Shown here: positions 10,440 to 21,728 of the stretch, one piece after another
How positions within the stretch are numbered: position 1 is the first letter of the stretch
Layout of the letters: each line of letters starts with the position of its first letter
Assembly: GCA_017979445.1 (NCBI GenBank)
Contig: CM030714.1
Location: forward strand, 14,813,892 to 14,877,891
DNA length: 64,000 nucleotides
Reading direction: 5' to 3'
DNA from: Akebia trifoliata
Taxonomy: Eukaryota > Streptophyta > Magnoliopsida > Ranunculales > Lardizabalaceae
The notes under the pieces: generated by a model
The model's input: the letters and a program-made list of their open reading frames with translations, nothing else
The model's database searches: none
Told to the model about the DNA's origin: nothing
Position numbers and translations under genes: made by a program

Positions 10440-10808
10440 AAACTTGGTTTGGCCTCTCGTCTAGGAGGAGTGAACCTTGTCTTGAACGAGATGAAACCAT
10501 TTATATTGAGGGTTGGGTTCAAGAGACAAAATTTTAGACAAAGTGTTTTGTCGTGTGAGTTCAAAGTTTTGGCATGGGTTGATATTTTTTTGTCAGTACC
10601 CAATTTACAAATTGAAGAATCTTGGACGGTCAATTTTTACTATTAGTTTGTAACCACTTTTCATGGAGTTAGAAGTTTTGGAATGGGCTCATTTTTTGTG
10701 AAGATGATCTCCTTGTCATAAAGATCATCCTCACAAAAAATCAGCCATTCTGACTTTTTAGCCATAAAAGACAACTTTATTTAGAACATTGTCTACCGAA
10801 CACCCCCC
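10440..10808. mobile_element. Hairpin MITE copy D (left end unclear)
   Basis: Contains one recognisable internal hairpin (about 10670-10760, arm GTTTTGGAATGGGCTCATTT) and a right terminus ending GAACACCCCCC at 10808. The matching left terminus is not evident, so the start coordinate is approximate and the copy is probably truncated. Confidence 0.5.
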
Positions 10809-10818
10809 TATATATATA

Positions 10819-11200
10819 GGGGGTGTTCTGCTTACAATCTTAAGTTCACAAAACACTCACAAAAGTTTTGTTCTATACGGCTTAAAAGTTTTGAATTGGG
10901 TTGACTTTTTGTGAGGATGATTTCTATGGTTAGGAGATCATCCTCACGAAAAAAATCAGCCGAAATTGAAACTTCTAAGTCCATCAAAAGTGGTTTACAA
11001 ATTTTCGGTAAACAATCGACAGTTCACAATTCAAAAATCACTTTTGATGGACTTAGAAATTTCATATTCGATCGATTTTTGGTGAGGATGATCTCCTTAC
11101 CATAGAGATCTTCCTCACAAAAATCAGCCCAATCTGAAATTTCTAAGTCACATAGGACAGATGTTTTGACAGCATTTTGAGAACTTAACACACACACAGA
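10819..11200. mobile_element. Hairpin MITE copy E
   Basis: Begins GGGGGTGTTCTGCTTACAAT after a 10-bp TA run shared with the preceding element. It contains two internal hairpins (about 10880-10975 and 11040-11145) around GTGAGGATGAT / ATCATCCTCAC arms. The right end resembles the left end imperfectly (TTAAGTTCACAAAA versus TTAAGTTCTCAAAA read backwards). Confidence 0.7.
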
Positions 11201-11214
11201 CATATATATATATA

Positions 11215-11555
11215 GGGTCATGTTCGGCACCCTACTATTTACCCTACGTGTTTTGTCCTACATGGGTTAGAAGTTTTGGAATGGGCTGATTTTTGGTGAG
11301 GATGATCTCTATGGTGAGGAGATCATTCTCACCAAAAAGCAGCCCATTCCAAAACTTCTAACCCCATAAAAAATGGACGATCCACGATTATTCAATTTGT
11401 AAACATTGGACTAGAAGTTTCGGAATGGGCTGATTTTTTGTCACCATAGGGCTCATCGTCACCAGAAATCAGCCAATTCCAAAACTTCTAACCCATGTAA
11501 GACAAAATACTTATGGCAAAACGTAGGACAAATAGTAGGGTGCTTAACATTTTCC
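11215..11555. mobile_element. Hairpin MITE copy F
   Basis: Starts GGGTCATGTTCGGCACCCTA and ends with its complement (TAGGGTGCTTAACATTTTCC). Two internal hairpins lie at about 11266-11356 and 11410-11490 with the TTTTGGAATGGGCTGATTTT arm. TA-rich flanks on both sides. Confidence 0.82.
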
Positions 11556-11581
11556 ATATGTATATAAATGACAATAATTAT

Positions 11582-12105
11582 TGTTGAGGGTTAAATCACT
11601 AAGATATCTGAACCCTACACATGTCCAAAAACTAGACTAGTAGGAAACTAGAACTGAATGGTGGTACCTAGGACACCAGCTCGTCTGAAGGGCAGAATTG
11701 ACGTAGATTTGCGAGTTGTTTTCGAATCAACCCACAGCCCTTAATTTCAGGGAAGATCCCAAGAATCAAGGAAATGGATAATAGAGTCGAAGAGAATCTT
11801 TCATTTCTTAGTAACTTCTCCTAAAAGTAAGGATTCCCTGTTAGAGATCCCTGAAGATCAGGGATCTCGAGGAGATTATTTATTCGAAGAGATTTCTAAG
11901 AGAGAACTATAAATAGAGGAAGAGACTGAGAGGGAAGAGTTTCGAAAAGTCAAAAAGTCTATTATTGATAAACTTGAGAGCTAACTTCATCATCGGAGGG
12001 TTTTTGCCAGGTACCACTGGTATCATCACTAATCCGAGGAAGCAAAGAACATGGGGCGAACAAAAGGAGTTGAGTTGTAAGAGATAACACGAAATCACCT
12101 CTACA
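11582..12105 (+). repeat. Element I 5' LTR
   Basis: A 524-bp LTR running from TGTTGAGGG to CACCTCTACA. TATAAATA at 11908-11915 is the likely promoter core. By eye it differs from the 3' LTR at nearly one base in five over the first 80 bp, plus indels, the oldest pair in the nest. Confidence 0.88.
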
Positions 12106-12107
12106 TC

Positions 12108-12128
12108 TTTGGCATTGTCCATGGGAAA
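12108..12128 (+). other. Element I primer-binding site region
   Basis: TTTGGCATTGTCCATGGGAA lies 2-3 bp after the 5' LTR. It contains the TGG needed to pair with a tRNA CCA end and resembles Tat-lineage primer sites (TTGGCGCCGTCTGTGGGG type) with substitutions. Confidence 0.5.
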
Positions 12129-12239
12129 CATACGTTGTTTTTGAAGGTTTTTTTTTTTTTTTTTTTCCATTTTTAACTCCTTGTGGGACTGAAATTAATA
12201 AGATAATGAGACCTGCTTGATCCGGTACCAACCAACCTT

Positions 12240-13194
12240 AATCACCTCTCGTCGTTCTTACATGAAATGTTGAGGATCCATTGGCGGCTCAGATGGAGGA
12301 GATGAGGAAATGGCGTGAGGAGATGCAACAAAAAATGGATGCTTTAACCAAAGAAAACCTGGTGCTGACTCAACGGTTAGGGGCTTAGTAGAGGGCTTTT
12401 CATGGGGAAGGCCAACATTAGGTTATAGAGGACGACAATGTCTCATTGCGTAGCAGTGGCTCAAAACCTACCCATGGATAAAACGATTTGGATAGAGAGT
12501 GGGAACCAGTTGTGCGATGGGGTTGCCATCCACGCAACTGTAGTTCACAGGAGACATCCAGGGGTCCCAACACCTTTATCTAAGATAAGAGGCTAGGGAC
12601 TTAATAAGGAAAGAAAAGGAAGTTATTAGGAGCGATTAAATTAGCCTAGCTGCGGCATAAGCTATCAGGGATATACATGGATCCCCATTTACTCTTGAAA
12701 TCCTAGCGGTTGAAGTCCCGAAGAAGTTCGTTGCTCCAAGGTTCACACCGTTTACTGGAATGAAATATCCAATAGAGTACTTGTACCATTTCAAGTAGCT
12801 TCTGACTTTGTGGGAGAACAACAAAGCCCTGATGTGCAGATTTTTCCTTACTAGCTTGCAAGGGAATGCACTGACCTAGTTCTATAGGCTCCCTACTAAG
12901 ACCATGACCTCATTCGAAAAGCTCTGGTTGGCGTTCGTCAAGTAGTACATAGGCAATACGAGGTTGGGAGGGGATGTCGATACCCTGCTCAGCATGAGAA
13001 TGAACCCAACAGAAAGCCTTAGAGAGTTCACCAAGAGGTTTTGAGAAGAAGTCATGACAATAGAAAGTTGTGATGAGAAAATAATAGTGGTGGCATAGAT
13101 GAATGCTCTACCTCTTGATTCTGACTTGTACAAATCATTGATATGGAAGAGGTCTTCAACGTTAGCCGAGCTAGCTCAAAAGGTAGATTAGTAC
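12240..13194 (+). pseudogene. Element I gag, first part (broken)
   Basis: Degenerate Ty3/gypsy capsid gene. It starts with an acidic/basic helix (QMEEMRKWREEMQQKMDALT, near 12289). The retrotransposon gag domain follows, with the stretch KKFVAPRFTPFTGMKYPIEY, then MCRFFLTSLQGNAL and NPTESLREFTKRF. Several in-frame stops occur at positions where the family has Gln or Trp. The frame is cut at 13194 by the Element II insertion and resumes at 49568 without loss apart from the target duplication. Confidence 0.85.
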
Positions 13195-15015
13195 TGTGGA
13201 CACGTGATTTATTCAATTTTGAATATATCATCTACTTTAGAAGATTTTGGAGTCGTCACTATTCATTTTTGACATGAATGGTCACCCGGATTGCATTTTT
13301 TTTTAAAAATATGTCATTTTTGACATTTTGGTGACTCTCGTACGGATATGACTCATTTGGTTTAACTTTTGATTTTAGGTAAGGAGGCTCATTTTATAGA
13401 GTAGGGAAGGTGTTAGGCACCCTACTCCATCCACCATGGTGATAACCTCGGATTCGATCCATTTTGAAAATAAAAATAAAATAAGAAAAAGAATAAGAAA
13501 ATTCGATATGTACCCTTAAGTATGAGATGCTTTGATGTTGGTTCAACACATTGATGGCATCCTTATTGAAAAATGGGCCCTTTGATGGTTCAAACCATGG
13601 TGGTGTATGTGAAGGTGTATAGAAAGGGATGAGTAGAAGAGGGGAGTTGGAGGGGGTGTTCTTTTGTCCAAACCCATCTTCCTCCTTTATTGACTTTCTT
13701 TGAATTTTCTTGATGAATCCCTTTGGCCTTCTTGGATTTGTTTAAGAAGAAATTAAGAATTGAGAGTTGAAGGTAATGGAGGTGAGTTAAGAGTTGAGAG
13801 TAGTGAGGTGAGTAGAGAGTTTTTTTTTTAGAGAGCATTTTTCTCAAATTTTCATTAGGTAGTGAGAGTTGAGGATGATGGGAGTTTTATAGAGTTTGGG
13901 AGTTGTTTTTAAGGGTAAAATTGGGTGAAATGAGGAGGAATGGTAAAATGGTGTGGGATTTAAAAGAAAGGTAGGGGTAAATTGAAGGGTTTGAAAGGTA
14001 TTTGTGTAAGAAGGTTAAATTGGTTGTTTTACAACCCAAATGGGTTGGATCTTTCAGCCCATTTGGGTTGAGTGTTAGGTGAAGGATAATAAATGGTAAG
14101 GATGGGGTGTAAGAGAGTGATATTTGGATTTGAGATAATGGGGGTGTAAGAGGGTGGTTGATGATATTTTGGGAGGGTGTGGGAGATGATGCCATGTGTT
14201 AAAATGGGTGGAAACGAAGGGTTGAAATGAATTGATGAGAGAATATGAGTGTTTGATTTGAGGGGAGGGGTGTGAGTTTAGATTGTAGATGTGAGTTTTG
14301 TAGGGAATGATGATGGTAGATTAGGGGGAGGTATAGGTTAGGGGTGTGGGTAGATTAGATTTTTTTAGAAAAAAGGTAATGGATTGATGTAGGTAGATTA
14401 AGGGGAGGTATAGGTTAGGGGTGTGGGTAGATGATGTTTTGAGAAAAGGTGATGGGATAGGTTGGGAATGAGGGAGGTGAGATGGGGTGATGACATATGT
14501 CATTTTTGATAAAAAAATGATGATTGGCTTGATGTGGGTTGTGGTTTGTAGGTTAGGATTGTGGGTTGGATATAAATTGGATATGGACTTGGGCTTAAGG
14601 GTATTGAGCTTGGGTTTTAGGAAGGTTGTAAGTATTTTGAAATGGGGTAGGGTTGGGTATGTTGGAGATATTTTGGGGTTTAGGTTATGTGGAGTTAGGT
14701 TTAGGTTAATGGGTAAGGTGAGGGATTGATTTTAGAGAGTTGAAGGTTGGTAGGCCGTAGATGGATTTAGAGTATTTTTGGTTTCGATTATGGAGTGGTG
14801 AGGGTAGAGGAAATGATAGGTGTCCCAAGTCTTTTTTTTTTTATTCATTTTTTTGAGGTTTTTGAAAATATTGGTTTGATCAAAATGCCACGTGTTGGCA
14901 AGTCGGGCTTTTTAGGCATGTTGACGAGTTTTATTAAAAAACGGGTATTTTTAGGTTTGGGAGTGAAGCGGTGAAGGTGGGGGTGCGCCAATTCTTTTTG
15001 GTAGGCCCACTAAAC
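13195..15015 (-). repeat. Element II 3' LTR, outer part (split by Element III)
   Basis: Left LTR, starting TGTGGACACGTG on the plus strand. It matches the right LTR (47569-49562) along its length, about 8 percent different by eye in the first 240 bp plus indels. It breaks at 15015, where Element III inserted, and resumes at 32488-32637. Confidence 0.9.
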
Positions 15016-15800
15016 TGTAGACACCTTATTTTTGCACTCGCTTGATTAATCAACTTGTCAACCCGATCGCAATGATTCCCAATGATGGATGTTTATTCCA
15101 TTGCTTTATTTTGTTACCAGAAATGTTTTAGAAATCCGGATGAGGTATCTCAAATTAACAAAAACTGTAGAAACCACGCTACGTTAGGAAAATACGACCC
15201 TAAAAACATAGAAATCATCATCTTGCAGACCAAAAAGAAGCTTCACGATAAAAATCACTAAAAATAACCAAATTATCAAAATACCCCTAACATCAAAACA
15301 ACCCTAGAGCCTACGTTACACTTAGGAAAATCCATTCAAACACATAACATAACAAATCGGAACTAAATAAATCATTTCGCTAATTTTAACAGAATTTGAC
15401 AAAATTACGAAAATGCCCCTCATAAAGTTCATGATCATTTCACACAAAAAAATTTCATAAATGACACAAACTAATATTTCCATTGAATTCCTTATGAAAA
15501 ATCGATTATAAAACATCCTAGAACATTAAAAACCGACTTAAAACGTAAAAAGTCCTCTTTGGGGGTAAAACGGTAATTTCACAATTTTCATAATTAAAAA
15601 TTTTGAAATTAATAAATGAAGCATTAAATAATTAAAGTGAAACATTAATGAAATTAATTTAAAATTTTGAACTAAAAAAATCGATCAATCGGGCTCTCAT
15701 GAAAAATTATTGAGGGTTCGTGAGATATTTCTTTAAGGACCCCTCCGTTTGGGGGTCAAAAGAATTAAAGATATAATAGAGGAGGGTTCTCCAAAAAAAT

Positions 15801-15968
15801 TAAAGTCAATCAAGCAAGACTAAGGTCAAGGTATTAAAGTCAATCAAGTGAGACTAAAGTCAAAATTAATGTCAATTAAGCAAGACTAAAGTCAAGATAT
15901 TAAAAGTCAATCAATTAAGACTAAAGTCAAAATATTAAAAGTCAATCAAATAAGACCAAAGTCAAAAC
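15801..15968 (-). promoter_or_regulatory. Array of WRKY W-box cores in the Element III LTR
   Basis: Ten GTCAA motifs (TTGAC on the minus strand) in about 170 bp, most within repeats of AAAGTCAATCAA or AAAGTCAAAAT. Nine read TTGACT or TTGACC, which fits the W-box TTGACY bound by WRKY factors. The array ends about 185 bp upstream of the LTR TATA box. It recurs in the 3' LTR (about 31522-31690). Binding is inference; the motif cluster is seen directly. Confidence 0.55.
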
Positions 15969-16152
15969 CCTAATAGATTTCTAATTAAATAATAACTTTA
16001 TTTAATAGAATTCTAACTAAAATACAACTCTACCTAAAACAATTCTAATTAAAATACAATTCTACCTAAAACAATTCTAACTAAAACACAACTCTAGCTA
16101 AAAGAATTATAATCAAACACTAATTCTATCTAAATCAACGCTTAAAAAAATC

Positions 16153-16160
16153 TATAAATA
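16153..16160 (+). promoter_or_regulatory. TATA box of Element III 5' LTR
   Basis: TATAAATA in the context AAATCTATAAATAGAGGTC, conserved in the 3' LTR at 31878-31885. A likely transcription start lies about 30 bp downstream. Confidence 0.6.
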
Positions 16161-16760
16161 GAGGTCATCACACCCTATTTTCATATAAAATCATAAACCT
16201 TAAGAGAAGTAGGTCTAAAAGCCCCCCTAGCCTCCCATAAACCCTAGTTTTGGAGTCCCAACTCCTTACCTAACATCCCTTCTTCGTTAGCCTAAAAAAT
16301 GCTTAAACGCCCTTTAAAAACACCCCAAATCCATAACAAAATCGAAGAATTCAGATCCAAAAGAAAGAGATACCTTGTCTCGGAGATCAGAAATCAAATC
16401 CGGAGACAGAACGAAACAAGGAGTACGGTACAAGGAGCAATTTTTGTCGGATCTGAGGAACAAGGTCTTTGCTATCGGAGAGGTATAATTTCTTACTTTT
16501 TTATTATCTAGGTTTTTTTTAGCAATGTAATTTATTTGGGAAATTAGTAGAGACCGACTTTGGCTGGCGGGGTTGGTGCCTAACACCTTCTAACCTCGTA
16601 ATGTGATCTCCGAATTCAATTTTTTTTTCTGTTCTAGATTAGTTTTTTATCCGTTTAGAGTCATTGATCGGTTCCTAGATCGTAATAACTAGGTGGCAAC
16701 CCCCAAACCTTAAGGGTCAAAAGCGGATCCGCGCACCCCGCGGATCGAGGGCGCTTTCAG

Positions 16761-16780
16761 TGGCGACTCCACTGGGGACA
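16761..16780 (+). other. Element III primer-binding site
   Basis: TGGCGACTCCACTGGGGACA starts one base after the 5' LTR. TGG would pair with a tRNA CCA end; the rest predicts a tRNA ending CAGTGGAGTCGCCA. The same site, with one change (TGACGACTCCACTG), lies at the corresponding place in Element II. Confidence 0.75.
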
Positions 16781-19700
16781 TTGAGGATCAGACTTGAAAA
16801 ATCCCAAGTACGGGAGCATTGCTAAAGCGATCTAGTTTTTTTAATTTATTTATTAGCTTATCTGTTTATTTATTTATTCTTGTTTTTTAGTTTTTTTATC
16901 ATCCTATTGTTCAATGTTTGATCATGTGTTTGGATCCTGCATATTCTGCTCTTATATGTTCATTATTGTGGCTCAATCGAGGGGTATTTAGAATGATAGT
17001 AAATAACTAACCAAATTAAGAAGTTTAATTGAGGATGGAATGATGATTAGTGAATCACGTAGGTTTGTTTTTTTAAAAAAAAAGTTTTGGTGGATGATGT
17101 ATCCTTCGATAATTTCTTCTTTTATTTTTAGTTTGTTTTATTTTAATTGTTATTTTTTATTTTATTTTATTTTATTTTTAAATTTTGTTAGGTTCCATTA
17201 ACAATGATAATGGGCTGAGGGTGTTGATGTGAAAAAATAAAAGCTAATCCTTTTAATACTCCCCATTTTCTGTTTTTTGTAAAATTTTTTTTAAAAAGGA
17301 TCTATCTACAGCAACGTTGGGCTGTGTTGTAGCAAGAAAAAATCGTTTTTTTATTTTATTTATTATTTTTTTTTCGAGGTTCTGTCAACAAAAACAACAT
17401 GCTGTTTGTAGGGTGCCGCGAGTAATTCTGTCTTTTATCTTGTCTCACACCATTTTTGGCAGCAATAATGTTGATGATTAAGATGTGTGTCTTACACAAA
17501 ATAAAAATGTTCCTTTTGGCACACCATCTTCTTCAAAAGATCAACCGTGTTCCAGCGTTTTTTAACAGAGAAGCCGAACGTGTCTCTCCGTTCGGTCGGT
17601 TAGAATCTCCGCTCAATCGATTTGTAACTCTTGGTTGAAGTTGCTGATTTTTCTGATTCAAAGTTTGGACCTACTAGTTCCTGTTGAAACCAACTCAAAT
17701 TAAGTGGTTTCATCAATCTCTCTTCATTTAGTTGAAGAAAATTCAAATTTTGCTGATTTCAAACCGTTTAAAAGTTCACAGATTCAAAGGAAAGCTGGTT
17801 GAAAAATTGAATGTGAAACAGTTCCTATTCATACCTTAAATAAACCCGAAAATCGTGATAATCTGTTCAGCCCTCATCTTCGGTACATATATTTTGCGTT
17901 CTTTAGCTTATTCGATTAGGTTTGGGAAATCCAATGGTTCTCTGAGGGGATTTGTGATCGGTGTGTGATTTGAAGCTTTATTTTTGTTGTTTTTTTTTTC
18001 TTTTAAGGTTCTTCTTCCCCGATATGAAATTATTGGTTTTTTTTTTTTCGATGCATTTGGAACGGTTATTGCTGTTTTGAATTTATTTGAGATATAAGGT
18101 TGGATGATCTTAACGTTGAAACTCAGAAAGGCCTCGATTTTTGTCTCGATTTTCTCCCAATCGATTCAGGAACAACGAGTACGCTAAGCCAATTGGGAAA
18201 ATTCAGCTCCGAATCTTTCATCATTGAAGAAGATTCAATGGTGATGAACCAAAAATAACTACGACCGATATGACAGTGGTGACACTTAATTCAGGGGACT
18301 GAGTATCCAATTCATGTGACTCATATCATTTAAGTCCCTATTTTGAAGAATCTAACGATTTGGTTGAGCGGGTTAAACAAAAGTCTGGGTTTGTCTTGGA
18401 TGAGAAAATAAATAAATAAAAATTTTTAATGGCACACCAATTTTTGTTCATAATGTTGAAACTTTGCTTTGATTCCAAAAATATAGTTGGTGTGGCAATA
18501 AAATATCCATTTGTTTATTTATTTATTTATTTTAGTGATTTTTTATTTTTAGTTTTTTTTAACAGCAATATTTTTTAAAATAAAAAAAAAGAGTTTTTTT
18601 TTTTTTGTTTTTTTTTTTTTGTTTTTTTGTTTTTTTTTTTTTTTAAATGAGTCTTTTGGTAAAATAAAAATTAGTTTGGTTTTTCTAGATAAAATTTTTT
18701 CTAAAAAAAAAGGGGGGATATTTGATTTCAAAATCTCCATATTAGCGATCATCTATTCATCCTCAATCCAATGTGCCTCGAAATTCTAAATTATTTTGGA
18801 CCGTCCGAAATAACCCTTGATTGGAATACATAAGGAAATAATGTTGGATTAAATGCTTGTTTCTAATATCAGTATATGCTTAATGTGCTTATCTTTACTT
18901 ATGTGATTGGAATGGTATTGATCTTGATTAAATATTCATATGATTCGAATAATGTTGATCTTGATTGAATATTCATATGATTCGAATGGTTTTGATTAAA
19001 TTTTCATGTAATCCAATGTATAATGATATGATCAGGCCCATGGACCCATTTGTTTGGAAAAGGCCCCAGGCGCACCCCACCCTGCTTTGCACATACCACA
19101 TGCACGTTTACTGTTTTACCCACTTACACGTCCCATATAGCCAACGTGGCACTAGTGCGTGGCCCGGTCTCTTCGGAGATGCGACGTCATTCATGAAAAC
19201 CACAACTCCAGTCACGTACCTTAGGGTATATCAAACTGGGGTATCAATACCATCCAATCAGGTGATTCTGAGAGGTATATTGATGCACCCAGGCTGGAGC
19301 GACCTGAGCCTTTTACCTATTGTGAGCCACACAGTCACATGTCCTGATTGCCAACGTAGTACTAGTACGTGGTCGGTCCCCTCGTGGGACGCCAAACCAT
19401 TTATGAAAGCTACAACTCTTGACTCGTACCCGTAGGTGTAAAAGATAATCTAAGTATATCAATTGCACTTCTTGGTCAAAACCGGTGCCTAAGCAAGATC
19501 TTGCCCCGCTGTACCTTACTGTACGAGGGGGATAGACTACGTCTATTCTAGACGAGAGGTATTTAAGTGGGCCCTTGCTCAGCATTGTGCGCCACCTCTC
19601 AACTGGAGATCAAACTGGCTATTTTTGGCTTCAGAGAAGTGAATTGAGGTTTTAGATTATCACCTATACGGTATTTCAAACCAAGTCACCACGTATCGAA

Positions 19701-20237
19701 AGGTATATAGGTGTGCTTGGGCAAGGGTGGCCAGATAAAAATGCATTGCACGTAGTAAGCTTAGAGTCTAGAAACCTTCCCTGTAGGTCATGACTCAAAC
19801 TTATCGTGGGTGTTCTCGGGTTGTTTATTGAATGGAACCTTTTGATTGATGAATGTATGTGAATGATGAGATCAAAGTGTATGATTGTCCTCAAGGATCA
19901 AAAATATTATTTTTAAAAATTAAAATGGGTGCACCGACCCAATAAAGAATCCATCTTTTACAATAATGATCTAGTCCACCTCGATCCAACAATCATGATG
20001 GATCGAGCCATTTAAATTAAAATGGAAATCGAATTTTCAAAGAAGAAAATGAAAATATTTTCCAGAAAAGAATGTTTTAAAAAAGAAGTGTTTTCTAGAA
20101 AAAATGTTTTTCAAGAAAAAATATTTTCCATAAGAACAAGATTTTCTGAAAGGAAAGTATTTTCTAAATAAAAAGAAAATTGATATTTTACATGGACTTT
20201 GGAAGAGTACTAAAATACCCTTTTGTGTAGAACCAGG
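16781..20237 (+). other. Element III leader (no gene seen)
   Basis: About 3.5 kb between primer site and ORF1. It has homopolymer-rich tracts (17100-17400, 18540-18700) and a possible small inverted-repeat element at about 18418-18505 sharing the TGGCACACCAA end motif with the IF-2 intron MITE. A GC-richer block at 19060-19440 contains a direct repeat (19141-19210 and 19351-19420, both starting CCAACGT). The same block is found in Element II at about 46130-46480 in reverse. Confidence 0.6.
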
Positions 20238-21284
20238 ATGCTAGTCGCAGGCGATAACCCAATCGATCAGTTAGTCAAAACAACCGTCATAGGAATGCAC
20301 CCTGTAGAGAAGATCAATTTTGGGAGATTCATGTTGAGGAGTGCTCTCTACTTCCACGAATTTGAGATAGACTGGAACCTCTTACATGCTATGGCTAAGC
20401 GATGGAACCCCTATCTTCACATATTCCACATGGGGTATATGCATTTGTGCCCCACTCACGAGGATTATTGTGGCATCATGAGGATATCCACTTCAAGACC
20501 TCTAGTCAAGCCCTCATTAAAGACCGGATATTCTGGTGAACTCGCCACAGGACTAAACATTTCCAAGGAAGAAGCCAAGGCCTTAGTTCATAACGGGAGA
20601 TTGGACTTAGTACCTTTACTGGGCCCGTATCGCTCCCGCAGTCATCCTATCAATGTAAAACCCGAAGCCTGGCGAGCCACTAGAGACTATCGATTATGCT
20701 TAGGAATCCTAGCCCAATACATACTGGCCTCTAATAGTGATGGCCAAACTATCCCTGAGTCCTTCATAGATATAGCCTCTCAACTCTCAAGGAAAGCCAA
20801 TCCAGTACCCCTCATCCTAGCTGAAACTTTCTCAGGTCTAGATGCCATAAAAAAGGGTGAGCGGGAAAGCTTCAAAGGAAGCCCCTACTTACTCTATATG
20901 TGGCTTTGTGATCGTCTCAAAATTGTAGAGGTTCCCTCAAACCTCGAATATGGGCCAGAACACTTTTCCAAGAGAAACCTGTTAGTGCATCACAACTCAG
21001 TCAAAGCTTGGAGCAAATGGTTAGACTTTCGCCTTGCCTGTCATATCAGTTTTAGGTGCCCCTAGTGGATGACTGATTCCCCTGTTCTAGGAACCAAAGG
21101 ATCCTACTATGTTCGTCTGATTGGTTTAGAAGAAACATCTTTTTACCATCCTAATCTGATCCCAGAACAGTACGACGTACCTATAGAGTTATCTTTACCT
21201 CAGCACAAAACTTTCTTTTCTCCCGAGCCTTTGACTGAAAAGTTAGTACATCTCATTGAGAAAGCTTGGAAAAACGCACCTTAG
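20238..21284 (+). pseudogene. Element III ORF1 (Ogre-type extra ORF, broken)
   Basis: A protein upstream of gag, as in Ogre elements; its function is unknown. The start is chosen as the ATG at 20238 because the Element II copy begins at the matching Met. It contains YFHEFEIDWNLLHAMAKRW, then a CPTHEDYCGIM stretch that recalls the plant DUF7745 / plant-mobile-domain type, and further on DIASQLSRKANPVPLI. A TAG at 21063-21065 stands where Element II has Trp (TGG to TAG). A frameshift near 21275 then displaces the last 40 or so codons, which resemble the Element II tail (LGYLDG, EFKE). DUF7745 assignment is from memory and tentative. Confidence 0.7.
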
Positions 21285-21728
21285 GGTATCTAGACGGACC
21301 AGCAGAATTCAAAGAGCCAGTTGTTAGAGCCAAGAGGGTCAAGCCTGACAGCAATCCTGATGACCATCAAGACAGAGCCAAGCTTCCATGTAAAAATAGT
21401 TCAAGTCAAATTTGTTGAAAGATGTTTTAATAAGAACATATTCTTTGTTAATCATTTTTAATAAAACTATCTTTCTTTTTGAATAAATATCTATTTCCTT
21501 TTCGAATATTCATTGTGTGAATGGATTAATTAATGGATTGGTGCACAAATCTCAATAAAATGATTCCTTAAAATGTTATCAAGGGGGTAATACTGCAATT
21601 GATTAAATCTACCTTTAATGGGGTCATATAGGATTATCATTGCGCCCAAACTCAAGCGTCCACCTCCTAGTTGGAGTCGTAAGTCCAGTCGGTTAGAATG
21701 AACCACAATACCAAGTCAACAAACAGAG

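Larger units (their letters stand above)
15016..16759 (+). repeat. Element III 5' LTR
   Basis: A 1744-bp LTR, TGTAGACACC to GGCGCTTTCA. Against the 3' LTR I count about 13 differences in the first 235 bp, all of them transitions. It carries a GTCAA array and a TATA box and contains many short A/T-rich repeats. Confidence 0.92.

Noticed and set aside
13590..14729. Several open frames of 60-100 codons
   Set aside because: They lie in the LTR of Element II in G/T-biased sequence that lacks stops by composition; no family motif, and the other LTR does not keep the frames.
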